NCBI GenBank assembly: GCA_949487015.1
Contig: CATAQZ010000164.1
Coordinates: 1-9,276, forward strand
Reading direction: 5' to 3'
Length of the DNA: 9,276 nt
From: Flavobacteriales bacterium UBA4585
GTDB lineage: Bacteria; Bacteroidota; Bacteroidia; Flavobacteriales; Schleiferiaceae
In this document: one piece after another, positions 1 through 6,843 of the stretch
Layout of the letters: the number at the start of each line of letters is the position of its first letter
Position numbering within the stretch: the first letter of the stretch is position 1
Made by a program: the position numbers and the translations under genes
The notes under the pieces: generated by a model
Seen by the model: the letters and a program-made list of their open reading frames with translations, nothing else
Databases searched by the model: none
What the model was told of the DNA's origin: nothing

Positions 1-287
1 CCTTTGAGTCGGAGGTTGAATTCTTGTTCTCGAGTTCCGGCATAAACCAGGTGACTGTGCGAATCAACAAATGCAGGCAGCACACATCTGCCTGTTAGGT
101 CTTGAGTAGGCGTTTCGTCTTGAGGACATGCGCTCATTGGGCCAAATTCCTCAATTTTTCCATCGCGCAGGGTTAAAAACGCATTTTCAATCAATGGAAA
201 TTGGTCCAGTGCTTTACCACGTAAGGCTTTTGTATTCAGCGGGTGGACGCCACCAAGCTGCTTAATATTTATGAGTCTAAGGTTCAT
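1..287 (-). CDS. hutI: Imidazolonepropionase (HutI), N-terminal part, cut by window edge
   Basis: Reading leftward from an ATG at 287, 95 codons stay open to the window edge, so only about the first quarter of a roughly 400-residue enzyme is present. The N-terminal part looks like the beta-sandwich of amidohydrolases. It is followed by the metal-binding segment AFVDSHSHLVYAG (residues 72-84, His77 and His79) and then TREQEFNLRLK, which fits HutI better than other amidohydrolases. HutI hydrolyses 4-imidazolone-5-propionate to N-formimino-glutamate in cytoplasmic histidine degradation; this is family knowledge. The start is supported by the family-like beginning MNLRLINIKQLGG and by the divergent aroC start 45 bp away. 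No other hut gene is visible. Another amidohydrolase is possible but less likely. Confidence 0.85.
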   Translation of the reverse strand, partial: MNLRLINIKQLGGVHPLNTKALRGKALDQFPLIENAFLTLRDGKIEEFGPMSACPQDETPTQDLTGRCVLPAFVDSHSHLVYAGTREQEFNLRLK

Positions 288-332
288 ACCTCAATGTTAC
301 GAAGAATGCTTTGTGTTTCCTACATTAGTGGC

Positions 333-1397
333 ATGTCCGGAAACACATTTGGAAAATCATTAGTCCTCACTACTTATGGCGAAAGCCATGGTGATCAAAT
401 TGGGGGAATATTAGATGGCATGCCATCAGGAATTACGGTTGATATAGCAGAAGTTCAGCGGGAATTGGACCGCAGAAAACCAGGTCAAAGTTCGCTCACT
501 ACAGCGCGTACAGAGCATGATTTGGTCCGCTTTCACAGCGGTATTTTTGAAGGTAAAACAACGGGTACTCCCATTGCCTTCTCCATCTTAAACAAAGATC
601 AGCGCAGCAAGGATTACGGTGCGCTTGAAAAAGTCTATCGCCCTTCCCATGCAGATTATGTATATGATGCGAAGTACGGTCATCGCGATCACAGAGGTGG
701 TGGCAGATCTTCAGCGCGTGAGACAGCCTGTAGGGTCATTGCGGGTGCATTGGCAGGCTTAGTCATTCCGGATGTTACGGTGAAGGCTTGGACTTCAGCT
801 GTAGGTCCGGTAGAACTGAAAACGAATTGGCAACATCTAGATCTCTCGGCGGTAGACAGCCATCCAACACGATGTCCTGAAGCGTCGGTAGCGGATGAAA
901 TGGCGGCTTATATCGCACATGTTCGCGACGAAAAAGACAGTACTGGTGGTGTAATCTCAGCAGTTGCTACTGGCCTTGAAATAGGTTGGGGAGAACCCGT
1001 TTTTGATAAACTGCAAGCAGATCTAGCCAAAGCGTTGATGGGAATAAATGCGGTCAAAGGCTTTGAAATTGGTTCGGGTTTTGCCGCAGCAGAAATGCTG
1101 GGCTCTCAACACAACGATGAGATAGGTGCCAATTTTGAAACTAAAACAAACAACGCAGGAGGAATTGTAGGCGGTCTTAGCAATGGGGCAGCACTAGAAT
1201 TACGCGTTGCTTTTAAACCTGTTGCGACCATAGGTAAAGAACAAAACACAATGAATAGTGAAGGGGAATCAGTTACTCTTGCGGCAAAAGGTCGACACGA
1301 TCCTTGCGTAGTACCGCGTGCGGTTCCCATTGTGGAGGCCATGATAAAATTGGTTCTTGCTGATCACTACTTAAGAAATTTAAAATATACTCGATGA
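333..1397 (+). CDS. aroC: Chorismate synthase
   Basis: A 354-residue protein of normal family length. It converts 5-enolpyruvylshikimate-3-phosphate to chorismate using reduced FMN, the last step of the shikimate pathway, in the cytoplasm. All three family signatures are visible: GESHG (residues 16-20) leading into ILDGMPSG; RPSHAD (His106) followed by HRGGGRSSARET (120-131); and GRHDPCVVPRA (320-330). The two conserved catalytic histidines, His19 and His106, are present. The frame is open to an ATG at 243, but that adds 30 residues without family character and overlaps hutI on the other strand; MSGNTFG at 333 matches the normal family N-terminus. There is no clear Shine-Dalgarno, as is common in Bacteroidota. 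The stop overlaps the next start (ATGA), implying translational coupling. Confidence 0.97.
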   Translation: MSGNTFGKSLVLTTYGESHGDQIGGILDGMPSGITVDIAEVQRELDRRKPGQSSLTTARTEHDLVRFHSGIFEGKTTGTPIAFSILNKDQRSKDYGALEKVYRPSHADYVYDAKYGHRDHRGGGRSSARETACRVIAGALAGLVIPDVTVKAWTSAVGPVELKTNWQHLDLSAVDSHPTRCPEASVADEMAAYIAHVRDEKDSTGGVISAVATGLEIGWGEPVFDKLQADLAKALMGINAVKGFEIGSGFAAAEMLGSQHNDEIGANFETKTNNAGGIVGGLSNGAALELRVAFKPVATIGKEQNTMNSEGESVTLAAKGRHDPCVVPRAVPIVEAMIKLVLADHYLRNLKYTR

Positions 1398-2836
1398 AAA
1401 AACCGTCACTACCTGTACAAATCATAATGGGTCTCATTCTTGGAATTCTATGGGCATTGCTCAGTTCTTCGATGGGCTGGAGCGATTTTACAATCGATTG
1501 GATCGCACCCTTTGGGACCATATTTATTAATCTATTGAAACTCATTGCCATTCCTTTGGTATTGTTTTCAATTATTGCAGGTATTGGTAATCTAAGTGAT
1601 ACGGCTACATTGGGGCGTATGGGGGTTAAAACGCTCGCATTATACATAGGTTCTACCATCCTCGCAGCGGCAATGGGTATGTTTATCGCGAATACTTTTA
1701 ATCCCGGAAAACAGGCTTCTGAGGAGCAGTTAAAAATCAACAGACTCGCGTATGAATTGTGGGTGAATGATAGTGAAGGGGTAGAATATTTCGATGATGT
1801 CAGATTATTGAATGACCCGAACATGGCTTCCTATCTTACCGATGCGCAAAGCGCTTTAGCGGAGCAGCAAAGCAACGAAGAGCTCAACGCTAAAATGTCG
1901 GTATTAAAGAATAAGAAAGAAACGGGTCCGCTCCAATTCTTTGTGGATATGGTGCCTTCGAATATTTTCTTGTCCTTCAATGATAGCCTGATGCTTCAGG
2001 TCATCTTCTTCGCTATATTCTTTGGTATCGTTATGGTCATGCTGCCCAATGCTCAAATGCAGCCTGTCGCGGCCGTCATCAATGGATTCTCAGACATCTT
2101 TATTAAGATGGTGGATGTGGTTATGAAGGGCGCACCGTTCTTTGTTTTTGCTCTACTTGCCGGTAAACTTGCAGAAATGGCTGGCGATGAACCGGGCCGA
2201 TTGGTTGAAATATTTAAAGCACTCGGTGCCTACACTGGCTATACCATATTAGGACTGCTCATCATGATTCTGTTGCTTTATCCGGCGGTTATTGCATTTC
2301 TCGTCCATCGTAAAACGAATATGGGTTATTGGAAAAGCTGGGGCTACTTTATGCGTGGAATTCGTCCTGCCCAGTTGCTTGCTTTTTCCACGAGTTCAAC
2401 GGCGGCTACACTTCCTGTAACCATGGATTGTGTTCGTGATAATCTTGGTGTAGACGAAGAAATCGGTTCTTTTGTTTTACCCGTAGGTGCTACCATTAAT
2501 ATGGACGGAACTGCCTTGTACCAGACTGTAGCTGTGATTTTCATGGCCCAATTCCACATGATCGATCTCAGCCTCGGGCAACAAGCTACCATTATTCTCA
2601 TGGCAACATTAGGCTCTATTGGTGCTGCTTCTGTTCCTTCTGCCGGAATGATCATGCTCATCCCAATTCTGGAGAGTGTGGGTCTAAACCCGGCGTGGAT
2701 CGCAATCATTTTCCCGGTCGACCGTATTATAGATATGGTACGTACGGTATTGAATCTCACTGGAGATGCCTCAGTAAGCACCATCATTGCGCTATCGGAA
2801 GATAAATTTAAGGTAGTCGACCAAGAGGAACTGTAA
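1394..2836 (+). CDS. Dicarboxylate/amino acid:cation symporter (glutamate/aspartate type)
   Basis: A 480-residue inner-membrane transporter of the DAACS/SDF family (GltPh, GltP and EAAT relatives), expected to import acidic amino acids or dicarboxylates with Na+ or H+. Hairpin 1 carries STSSTAATLP (332-341), TM7 carries NMDGT (369-373), and hairpin 2 carries GAASVPSAGM (410-419). In TM8, Asp443, Asp447, Arg450, Thr451, Asn454 and Asp458 align with GltPh Asp390, Asp394, Arg397, Thr398, Asn401 and Asp405. The Arg is the side-chain carboxylate ligand, so glutamate/aspartate is favoured over neutral substrates. The hydrophilic loop between TM3 and TM4 (about 105-183) is much longer than in GltPh and rich in charged residues. 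The start overlaps the aroC stop by 4 nt, and the gene runs into the next through TAATG. Confidence 0.93.
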   Translation: MKKPSLPVQIIMGLILGILWALLSSSMGWSDFTIDWIAPFGTIFINLLKLIAIPLVLFSIIAGIGNLSDTATLGRMGVKTLALYIGSTILAAAMGMFIANTFNPGKQASEEQLKINRLAYELWVNDSEGVEYFDDVRLLNDPNMASYLTDAQSALAEQQSNEELNAKMSVLKNKKETGPLQFFVDMVPSNIFLSFNDSLMLQVIFFAIFFGIVMVMLPNAQMQPVAAVINGFSDIFIKMVDVVMKGAPFFVFALLAGKLAEMAGDEPGRLVEIFKALGAYTGYTILGLLIMILLLYPAVIAFLVHRKTNMGYWKSWGYFMRGIRPAQLLAFSTSSTAATLPVTMDCVRDNLGVDEEIGSFVLPVGATINMDGTALYQTVAVIFMAQFHMIDLSLGQQATIILMATLGSIGAASVPSAGMIMLIPILESVGLNPAWIAIIFPVDRIIDMVRTVLNLTGDASVSTIIALSEDKFKVVDQEEL

Positions 2837-4833
2837 TGCGTAAGGTACTTTTATTACTCATTATACTGGCGAGTTCATCAGTTTCAGCCCAGTTAGGCAA
2901 GGTTGAATTAGGGAATTATTGTGGTGACGATCATGCCAGCTCCTCACGTCAAATTCAAAAGGGTTTACAAGCATTAAATAAGGGCGATTATCCCAACGCT
3001 GGAGTTTTCATTGGTGCGGCTTTGCGTCAAAACGAAGCAGACCAACACGCGCTGTATTTGCGCGGTGAATGGGCCATGCGTACAGGGAAATTCCCCATTG
3101 CTGAGGGCAGTTGGAAACGGCTGGTGAAACGCTGTCCTGGCTACAAGCCCGATTTACTTTTTTTCATTGCCTCATTAGCTATCGAAGCCGGTAGACCTGA
3201 AGAGGCTGAGCGCTATCTGGAACAATGGTTTCAAAGAGACGATAGAGAACTAGGCTATGAGAAAGAAGCTGAAAAAATGCTTTCAGAAATAAACTTAAAA
3301 GAGTACTTCCTTGCGTCTCCAGTGCCATTTGATCCAAAGCCCGCCCGCAATATAAATACAAGATGGGATGAATACCTGGCAGCATTAACTCCAGACGGAT
3401 CTGCCATGTATTTTACCCGGCGCAGTAAGAAGAAGAATAAATACGATGGTCCGGGCGCTCAGCTCAGAAGTGTTGAAGAATTTAGTCGTGCTGTGTCGAC
3501 TGGTGAGCAACAAGGCATGCCGGCTTTTGAAGAAGGGTCGGCTCTAGAAGCACCCTTCAATTCGCAGTACAACGAGGGTGGTCCTTCTTTAACAGCTGAC
3601 AATAGATTCATGGTATTCACCATTTGTGAACGCAACCCTAAAACTGGAGCACAGAATTGCGATTTGTATTACACGACCTATGAATACGGAGTGTGGAACG
3701 GCATTCGCCCCATGCCTGAGGAAATCAACCTACCGAACAGTTGGGAAAGTCAGCCTTCAATAAGTCCAAACGGAGACGTTTTGTATTTCACGAGCGATCG
3801 TGAAGGTGGATACGGCGGTTTAGACCTGTATCGCAGCAGGAGAGATGCCAATGGAGATTGGGGTGTACCTGAAAACTTAGGCGCTGCGGTGAACACGAAG
3901 AAAAATGAAAAAAGCCCCTTCATTCATCCAGATAGTGAAAGTCTGTATTTTGCCTCTGACGGCCATCCAGGAATGGGAGGGTACGACCTTTTTAAAATTC
4001 AAATTGCGCAAGGGAGTGCGCTTTGGGGAAAGCCAACGAATCTAGGCTATCCGATAAATACAGAAAGTGATGAGATTGGATTAATGGTGACGCTGGATGG
4101 ACAGAAAGCCTATTTTGCTTCTAATAAGATCAATCAATCCAACGGCTGGGACATTTACTTTTTTGATTTGTACGAAGCCATTCAACCAGATGAAGTGGTC
4201 TTTGTAAAGGGCCAATTAAAAATTGACCAATTTGCTTCTGACGAAGAGCCTAAAGTTCTATTGAAAAATAGTGTAACTGGCGAAAGCCAACAACTGCAAC
4301 TGAGTCGCGATGATAATAGCTTCGTTGCGGTAGTTAAGAAGGAAGAAGCCGAGCAAGTCTTACTTCAGGTGGAGGCGAAAAAGGCTGCATTTAGTGCAGC
4401 GCCACTACGTTTGTCTCCTAATCTCAGTGCAGAAGGTATGCTTCAGAATGAACTGACTATTGAATTAGAGCACAAAGACTTGGAATCAGGTGAGGCGTAT
4501 CCCATACCGCACATACTCTTTGAAACGGCCTCTGATCGATTGGATGCGCAGAGTGAATTATTGATTGCTTCCTTTGCAGAATATCTTATGGGAGCACCCA
4601 GTCTCCGCGTCCAGATACAAGGCCATACAGACAATGTAGGAGATGCTAGTGCAAATCTTGATCTATCGCAGCGTCGAGCGAAACGGGTAGCAGAGACCAT
4701 AATTAATCTTGGTGTCAGCGCGAATCGTATTAGCCACCGCGGTTATGGCGAAAGCAGACCAGTTGCTAGCAATGATTCTGAAGTAGGTAGGTCTCAGAAT
4801 AGGAGAACGGTCTTTGTTGTTACCGCATTATAA
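2836..4833 (+). CDS. OmpA-family protein with TPR and PD40 propeller repeats (PorE-like architecture)
   Basis: A 665-residue exported protein. Residues 1-18 form a signal peptide with a type I site after SVSA; there is no lipobox. Residues about 36-150 look like TPR helices. Five PD40-type blades follow, at about 183, 252, 309, 363 and 418, several with the form PDG..YFTS or YFAS. Residues about 455-545 may be a carboxypeptidase-regulatory-like beta domain, with weak support. Residues about 555-665 are an OmpA C-terminal domain: GHTDN (596-600) and LSQRRAKRV, where Asp599 and Arg614 match the peptidoglycan-binding Asp271 and Arg286 of E. coli OmpA. This order resembles PorE, which links the type IX secretion system to peptidoglycan, but PorE is a lipoprotein. 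A role in periplasm/outer-membrane anchoring is inferred. GAGGAA lies just before the start. Confidence 0.9.
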   Translation: MRKVLLLLIILASSSVSAQLGKVELGNYCGDDHASSSRQIQKGLQALNKGDYPNAGVFIGAALRQNEADQHALYLRGEWAMRTGKFPIAEGSWKRLVKRCPGYKPDLLFFIASLAIEAGRPEEAERYLEQWFQRDDRELGYEKEAEKMLSEINLKEYFLASPVPFDPKPARNINTRWDEYLAALTPDGSAMYFTRRSKKKNKYDGPGAQLRSVEEFSRAVSTGEQQGMPAFEEGSALEAPFNSQYNEGGPSLTADNRFMVFTICERNPKTGAQNCDLYYTTYEYGVWNGIRPMPEEINLPNSWESQPSISPNGDVLYFTSDREGGYGGLDLYRSRRDANGDWGVPENLGAAVNTKKNEKSPFIHPDSESLYFASDGHPGMGGYDLFKIQIAQGSALWGKPTNLGYPINTESDEIGLMVTLDGQKAYFASNKINQSNGWDIYFFDLYEAIQPDEVVFVKGQLKIDQFASDEEPKVLLKNSVTGESQQLQLSRDDNSFVAVVKKEEAEQVLLQVEAKKAAFSAAPLRLSPNLSAEGMLQNELTIELEHKDLESGEAYPIPHILFETASDRLDAQSELLIASFAEYLMGAPSLRVQIQGHTDNVGDASANLDLSQRRAKRVAETIINLGVSANRISHRGYGESRPVASNDSEVGRSQNRRTVFVVTAL

Positions 4834-4847
4834 AGGGAGGCAGCGGC

Positions 4848-4884
4848 AAAAAAAATCCCCAACCGCGGCTGCAATTGGGGATTT
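4848..4884 (-). terminator. Intrinsic terminator of rplS, in the convergent gap
   Basis: A perfect 10-bp stem, AAATCCCCAA (4853-4862) against TTGGGGATTT (4875-4884), encloses a 12-nt loop. Read on the minus strand it is followed by a T8 tract (complement of A8 at 4848-4855), and it begins about 20 nt after the rplS stop. On the plus strand only TTT then CAATG follows, so it should work less well for the incoming OmpA-type gene. A competing pairing, GCAGC (4840-4844) with GCTGC (4868-4872), is possible on the plus-strand transcript. Confidence 0.85.
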
Positions 4885-4904
4885 CAATGTGTTCTGTGGT
4901 CGGT

Positions 4905-5252
4905 CTAGTAACGACGCTCTTTAATACGAGCAGCTTTACCAGTAAGCTCACGTTGGTAGAAGATACGTGCACGACGCACTTTACCTTTCTTGTTGATTTC
5001 GATTTTCTCTATCGCAGGAAGATTCACTGGGAAAATACGCTCAACACCTACATTACCGCTCATTTTACGAATAGTAAAAGTTTCAGTAACGCCTGAACCT
5101 CTGCGTTGTAAAACAACACCGCGGAAGAACTGTGTACGTGTTTTTTCACCTTCGGTGATCTTGTAGTAAACCGTAATGGTATCACCTGCTGCAAATTCTG
5201 GAAGGTCTTTCTTGCCTACGAATTCGTCTTGTACAAACTGGACTAAATCCAT
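4905..5252 (-). CDS. rplS: 50S ribosomal protein L19 (bL19)
   Basis: A 115-residue protein, the normal length for bL19, which sits at the 30S-50S interface of the ribosome. Family features include FAAGDTITVYYKI (20-32), the RGVVLQRRGSGVTETFTIRK region (44-63), and a basic C-terminal part with KKGKVRRARIFY followed by GKAARIKE. The start MDLVQFVQDEF matches the usual N-terminus. It lies downstream of ndk on the same strand across a 103-nt gap that holds a candidate structured leader and a -7-like element, so it probably has its own promoter even if ndk transcripts read through. It ends in TAG, followed by a strong intrinsic terminator. In many other bacteria rplS follows rpsP-rimM-trmD; that group is not here, so rplS appears detached from it. 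Confidence 0.98.
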   Translation of the reverse strand: MDLVQFVQDEFVGKKDLPEFAAGDTITVYYKITEGEKTRTQFFRGVVLQRRGSGVTETFTIRKMSGNVGVERIFPVNLPAIEKIEINKKGKVRRARIFYQRELTGKAARIKERRY

Positions 5253-5279
5253 GAGTATAAAAATTATCTATTACCGTGG

Positions 5280-5330
5280 GCCAACATTCACAACTCTTGC
5301 CAGAGGTTGACACTCAGTCCCTTTCGGGAC
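5280..5330 (-). promoter_or_regulatory. Candidate structured leader RNA of rplS
   Basis: The rplS upstream region on the minus strand can fold into two neighbouring elements. The first is a perfect 5-bp hairpin with a GNRA loop, GUCCC-GAAA-GGGAC (5330-5317). The second is a stem GUCAAC (5311-5306) with GUUGGC (5285-5280), directly stacked on CUCU/AGAG (5305-5302 with 5297-5294) closed by GGCA; eight unpaired bases lie only on the 3' side. No U-tract follows either, so neither is an ordinary terminator. Ribosomal protein genes are often autoregulated by such leaders; L19 leaders are described in Firmicutes, and I recall a flavobacterial one, unverified. The fold was made by hand and not scored. 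Confidence 0.5.
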
Positions 5331-5332
5331 GG

Positions 5333-5340
5333 CGAAATTA
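5333..5340 (-). promoter_or_regulatory. Possible -7 promoter element for rplS
   Basis: TAATTTCG on the minus strand matches the Bacteroidota -7 consensus TAnnTTTG at all but one fixed position. It lies 3 nt before the first hairpin of the candidate leader, so a transcript starting a few bases downstream would begin close to that hairpin. No convincing TTG -33 element is present; TTTT occurs near the expected spacing. Confidence 0.35.
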
Positions 5341-5355
5341 GTAAATAATTTCTGA

Positions 5356-5775
5356 TTAAAACTGCTCGCGACCTGCAAAGTGAAAATCACCCTCAATTTG
5401 AGCGTTCTCGTCACTATCTGAACCGTGTACAGCGTTTTCACCGATGCTTTTCGCAAAGCGAGCACGAATAGTACCTTCTGCCGCTTCAGCAGGATTGGTA
5501 GCGCCGATAAGCTTACGGAAATCTTCAACTGCGTTCTCTTTTTCAAGAATTGCTGCAACGATAGGACCTGAAGTCATGAATGCAACGAGCTCGCCGAAAA
5601 ACGGACGCTCACTGTGAACGGCGTAAAAGGCTTCAGCATCTGCTTGAGACAATTGCGTCAATTTCATCGCTGAAATACGGAATCCAGCTTCGTTGATTTG
5701 GTTTAAGATTGCTCCAATGTGACCGTCGCGTACAGCGTCCGGCTTAATCATTGTTAGGGTCTTAGTTCCTGCCAT
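5356..5775 (-). CDS. ndk: Nucleoside diphosphate kinase
   Basis: A 139-residue protein of normal Ndk length. It transfers the gamma phosphate from ATP to nucleoside diphosphates through a phosphohistidine, balancing NTP and dNTP pools in the cytoplasm. The N-terminal TLTMIKPDAV (6-15), the GATNPAEAAEGTIRARFA region (91-108) and the active-site segment ENAVHGSDS (113-121) with catalytic His117 are all intact. Nothing in the sequence suggests loss of function. It reads leftward, divergent from nrnA across 75 bp, and an exact Bacteroidota -7 element (TACCTTTG) lies about 30 nt before its start. rplS follows on the same strand after 103 nt. Confidence 0.98.
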   Translation of the reverse strand: MAGTKTLTMIKPDAVRDGHIGAILNQINEAGFRISAMKLTQLSQADAEAFYAVHSERPFFGELVAFMTSGPIVAAILEKENAVEDFRKLIGATNPAEAAEGTIRARFAKSIGENAVHGSDSDENAQIEGDFHFAGREQF

Positions 5776-5805
5776 TTTATTTGAGTTTTTCTAAATTTTG
5801 GACCG

Positions 5806-5813
5806 CAAAGGTA
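5806..5813 (-). promoter_or_regulatory. -7 promoter element for ndk
   Basis: On the minus strand this reads TACCTTTG, an exact match to the Bacteroidota -7 consensus TAnnTTTG, about 30 nt before the ndk ATG. A TTG at the usual -33 spacing is not seen; the nearest is about 30 nt upstream, so the -33 half is weak. Confidence 0.6.
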
Positions 5814-5824
5814 CACTTTTCTTG

Positions 5825-5832
5825 CACCTTTG
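5825..5832 (+). promoter_or_regulatory. -7 promoter element for the nrnA-like gene
   Basis: CACCTTTG matches TAnnTTTG at all but the first base and sits 18 nt before the ATG at 5851. TTTTG at 5796-5800 could serve as -33 element, with a 24-nt spacer that is slightly long. It would give a leader of only about 10-15 nt. Together with the ndk element it forms a mirror-image pair (CAAAGGT and ACCTTTG, 13 nt apart). Confidence 0.5.
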
Positions 5833-5847
5833 TTGTAGACTTACAAC
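5832..5847. repeat. Perfect 6-bp inverted repeat just before the nrnA-like start
   Basis: GTTGTA (5832-5837) and TACAAC (5842-5847) are exact reverse complements separated by GACT. The repeat ends 3 nt before the ATG at 5851 and covers the expected transcription start. It could be an operator or a small 5'-end hairpin; chance is also possible for a 6-bp arm. Confidence 0.35.
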
Positions 5848-5850
5848 ACT

Positions 5851-6843
5851 ATGAAAGAAATTCGACTGGACGGTTTTACCGAAGCATTGGCTGATAGTAG
5901 CAATATTGTGATCACGAACCATACTAATCCGGATGGAGATGCAATGGGAAGCGCACTCGCTTTGGCGCATGTATTAAAGGGTTTGGGAAAAAACGTGAGT
6001 GTGATTGTTCCTAATCCGTATCCGAAGTTTTTATGGCATTTGCAAGGCAATGATGCTGTTATGATTTACAGCAACGGTAAAAAATTGGCCAATCAAAAGA
6101 TTGCAGAAGCACAGATGCTCTTTCATCTGGATTACAACGCCTACGGTCGAGCTGCAGATATGGAAGAAGCGTTAAGGAATGCAACGGGCAAAAAGGTGAT
6201 GATCGACCACCACCAGCAGCCTGAAGATTGGCCTGACTTTATGTACAGCGATACTTCCATGAGTTCGACGTGCCAAATGATTTATGAGTTCTGCGAAATG
6301 TACGGTTGGACCGGACATTTGGACAAAGGCAGTGCGGAATGTTTGTATACCGGTATAGTTACTGATACAGGTAGCTTTAAGTACAGCGCAACATCCTCTA
6401 GAACGCACGAAGTGGCGGGTAAGCTCTTAGATTTAGGTGTTGAAAGTCAAGCAGTTCAAAACAGTATTTTCGATGCGCAACCTATTGCACGATTGCGCCT
6501 GCTGGGTGCCATGCTGGACCAATTGGAAACGAACGCATCCGGAACTATTGTTCTATTGTACCTCAGTCAGTCGCAATGCGAATCGCTGGGCTATGAAAAG
6601 GGAATTACGGAAGGTTTCGTGAATTATGGACTGAGTATTGAAGGTGCACAGATGACGTTATTCATGCGCGAAGAAGAAGGTATTGTGAAATTGTCGCTTC
6701 GCAGCAAAGGAATAATCGATGTGAATGAAATTGCCCGTGCCTCGTTTAATGGTGGTGGACATAAAAATGCAGCAGGAGGGAAGCTAGAAATGGCATTGCC
6801 TGAAGCTTTAGCTTATGCTAAGAAGGTATTCGAATGGGTTTAA
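5851..6843 (+). CDS. nrnA: DHH-family phosphoesterase, NrnA-like (nanoRNase/pAp phosphatase)
   Basis: A 330-residue DHH/DHHA1 protein. The DHH domain shows NHTNPDGDAMGS (23-34; His24, Asp28, Asp30), an Asp94 in FHLDYN, the name motif DHH at 119-121 and Asp172 in TGIVTDTGSF, all expected Mn2+ ligands. The C-terminal DHHA1 domain has the substrate-binding GGGHKNAAGG (301-310). Members of this family degrade short RNAs of two to five nucleotides and dephosphorylate 3'-phosphoadenosine 5'-phosphate in the cytoplasm; which activity dominates here cannot be read from sequence. There is no Shine-Dalgarno and the predicted leader is very short. The gene overlaps the next one by 10 nt, so the two are very likely co-transcribed. 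A cyclic-dinucleotide phosphodiesterase role is less likely because no extra sensory domains are present. Confidence 0.9.
   Translation: MKEIRLDGFTEALADSSNIVITNHTNPDGDAMGSALALAHVLKGLGKNVSVIVPNPYPKFLWHLQGNDAVMIYSNGKKLANQKIAEAQMLFHLDYNAYGRAADMEEALRNATGKKVMIDHHQQPEDWPDFMYSDTSMSSTCQMIYEFCEMYGWTGHLDKGSAECLYTGIVTDTGSFKYSATSSRTHEVAGKLLDLGVESQAVQNSIFDAQPIARLRLLGAMLDQLETNASGTIVLLYLSQSQCESLGYEKGITEGFVNYGLSIEGAQMTLFMREEEGIVKLSLRSKGIIDVNEIARASFNGGGHKNAAGGKLEMALPEALAYAKKVFEWV

Noticed and set aside
243..332. Longer aroC starting at 243 (or 297)
   Set aside because: The added residues do not resemble chorismate synthase and the 243 start overlaps the hutI coding start on the other strand; MSGNTFG at 333 is the family start.
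1273..1824. 183-residue open frame on the minus strand
   Set aside because: It lies antisense across aroC and the symporter, both of which are clearly real; the product has no recognisable features.
2344..2787. 147-residue minus-strand frame within the symporter
   Set aside because: It is antisense to the conserved HP1-TM8 core of the transporter and has no family resemblance.
1..4833. Functional link between hutI (yielding glutamate from histidine) and the glutamate-type symporter
   Set aside because: The genes are divergent and separated by aroC; no shared regulatory site is visible, so the link is only a guess.
4875..5096. 73-residue plus-strand frame over rplS
   Set aside because: It is antisense to rplS and begins inside the terminator hairpin.
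5317..5330. GTCCC/GGGAC hairpin as the ndk terminator
   Set aside because: Only 5 bp with no U-tract on the minus strand; a leader element of rplS explains it better.
5271..5558. 95-residue minus-strand frame across the rplS leader and ndk
   Set aside because: It is in another frame of ndk, low in complexity of character, and runs through the structured rplS upstream region.
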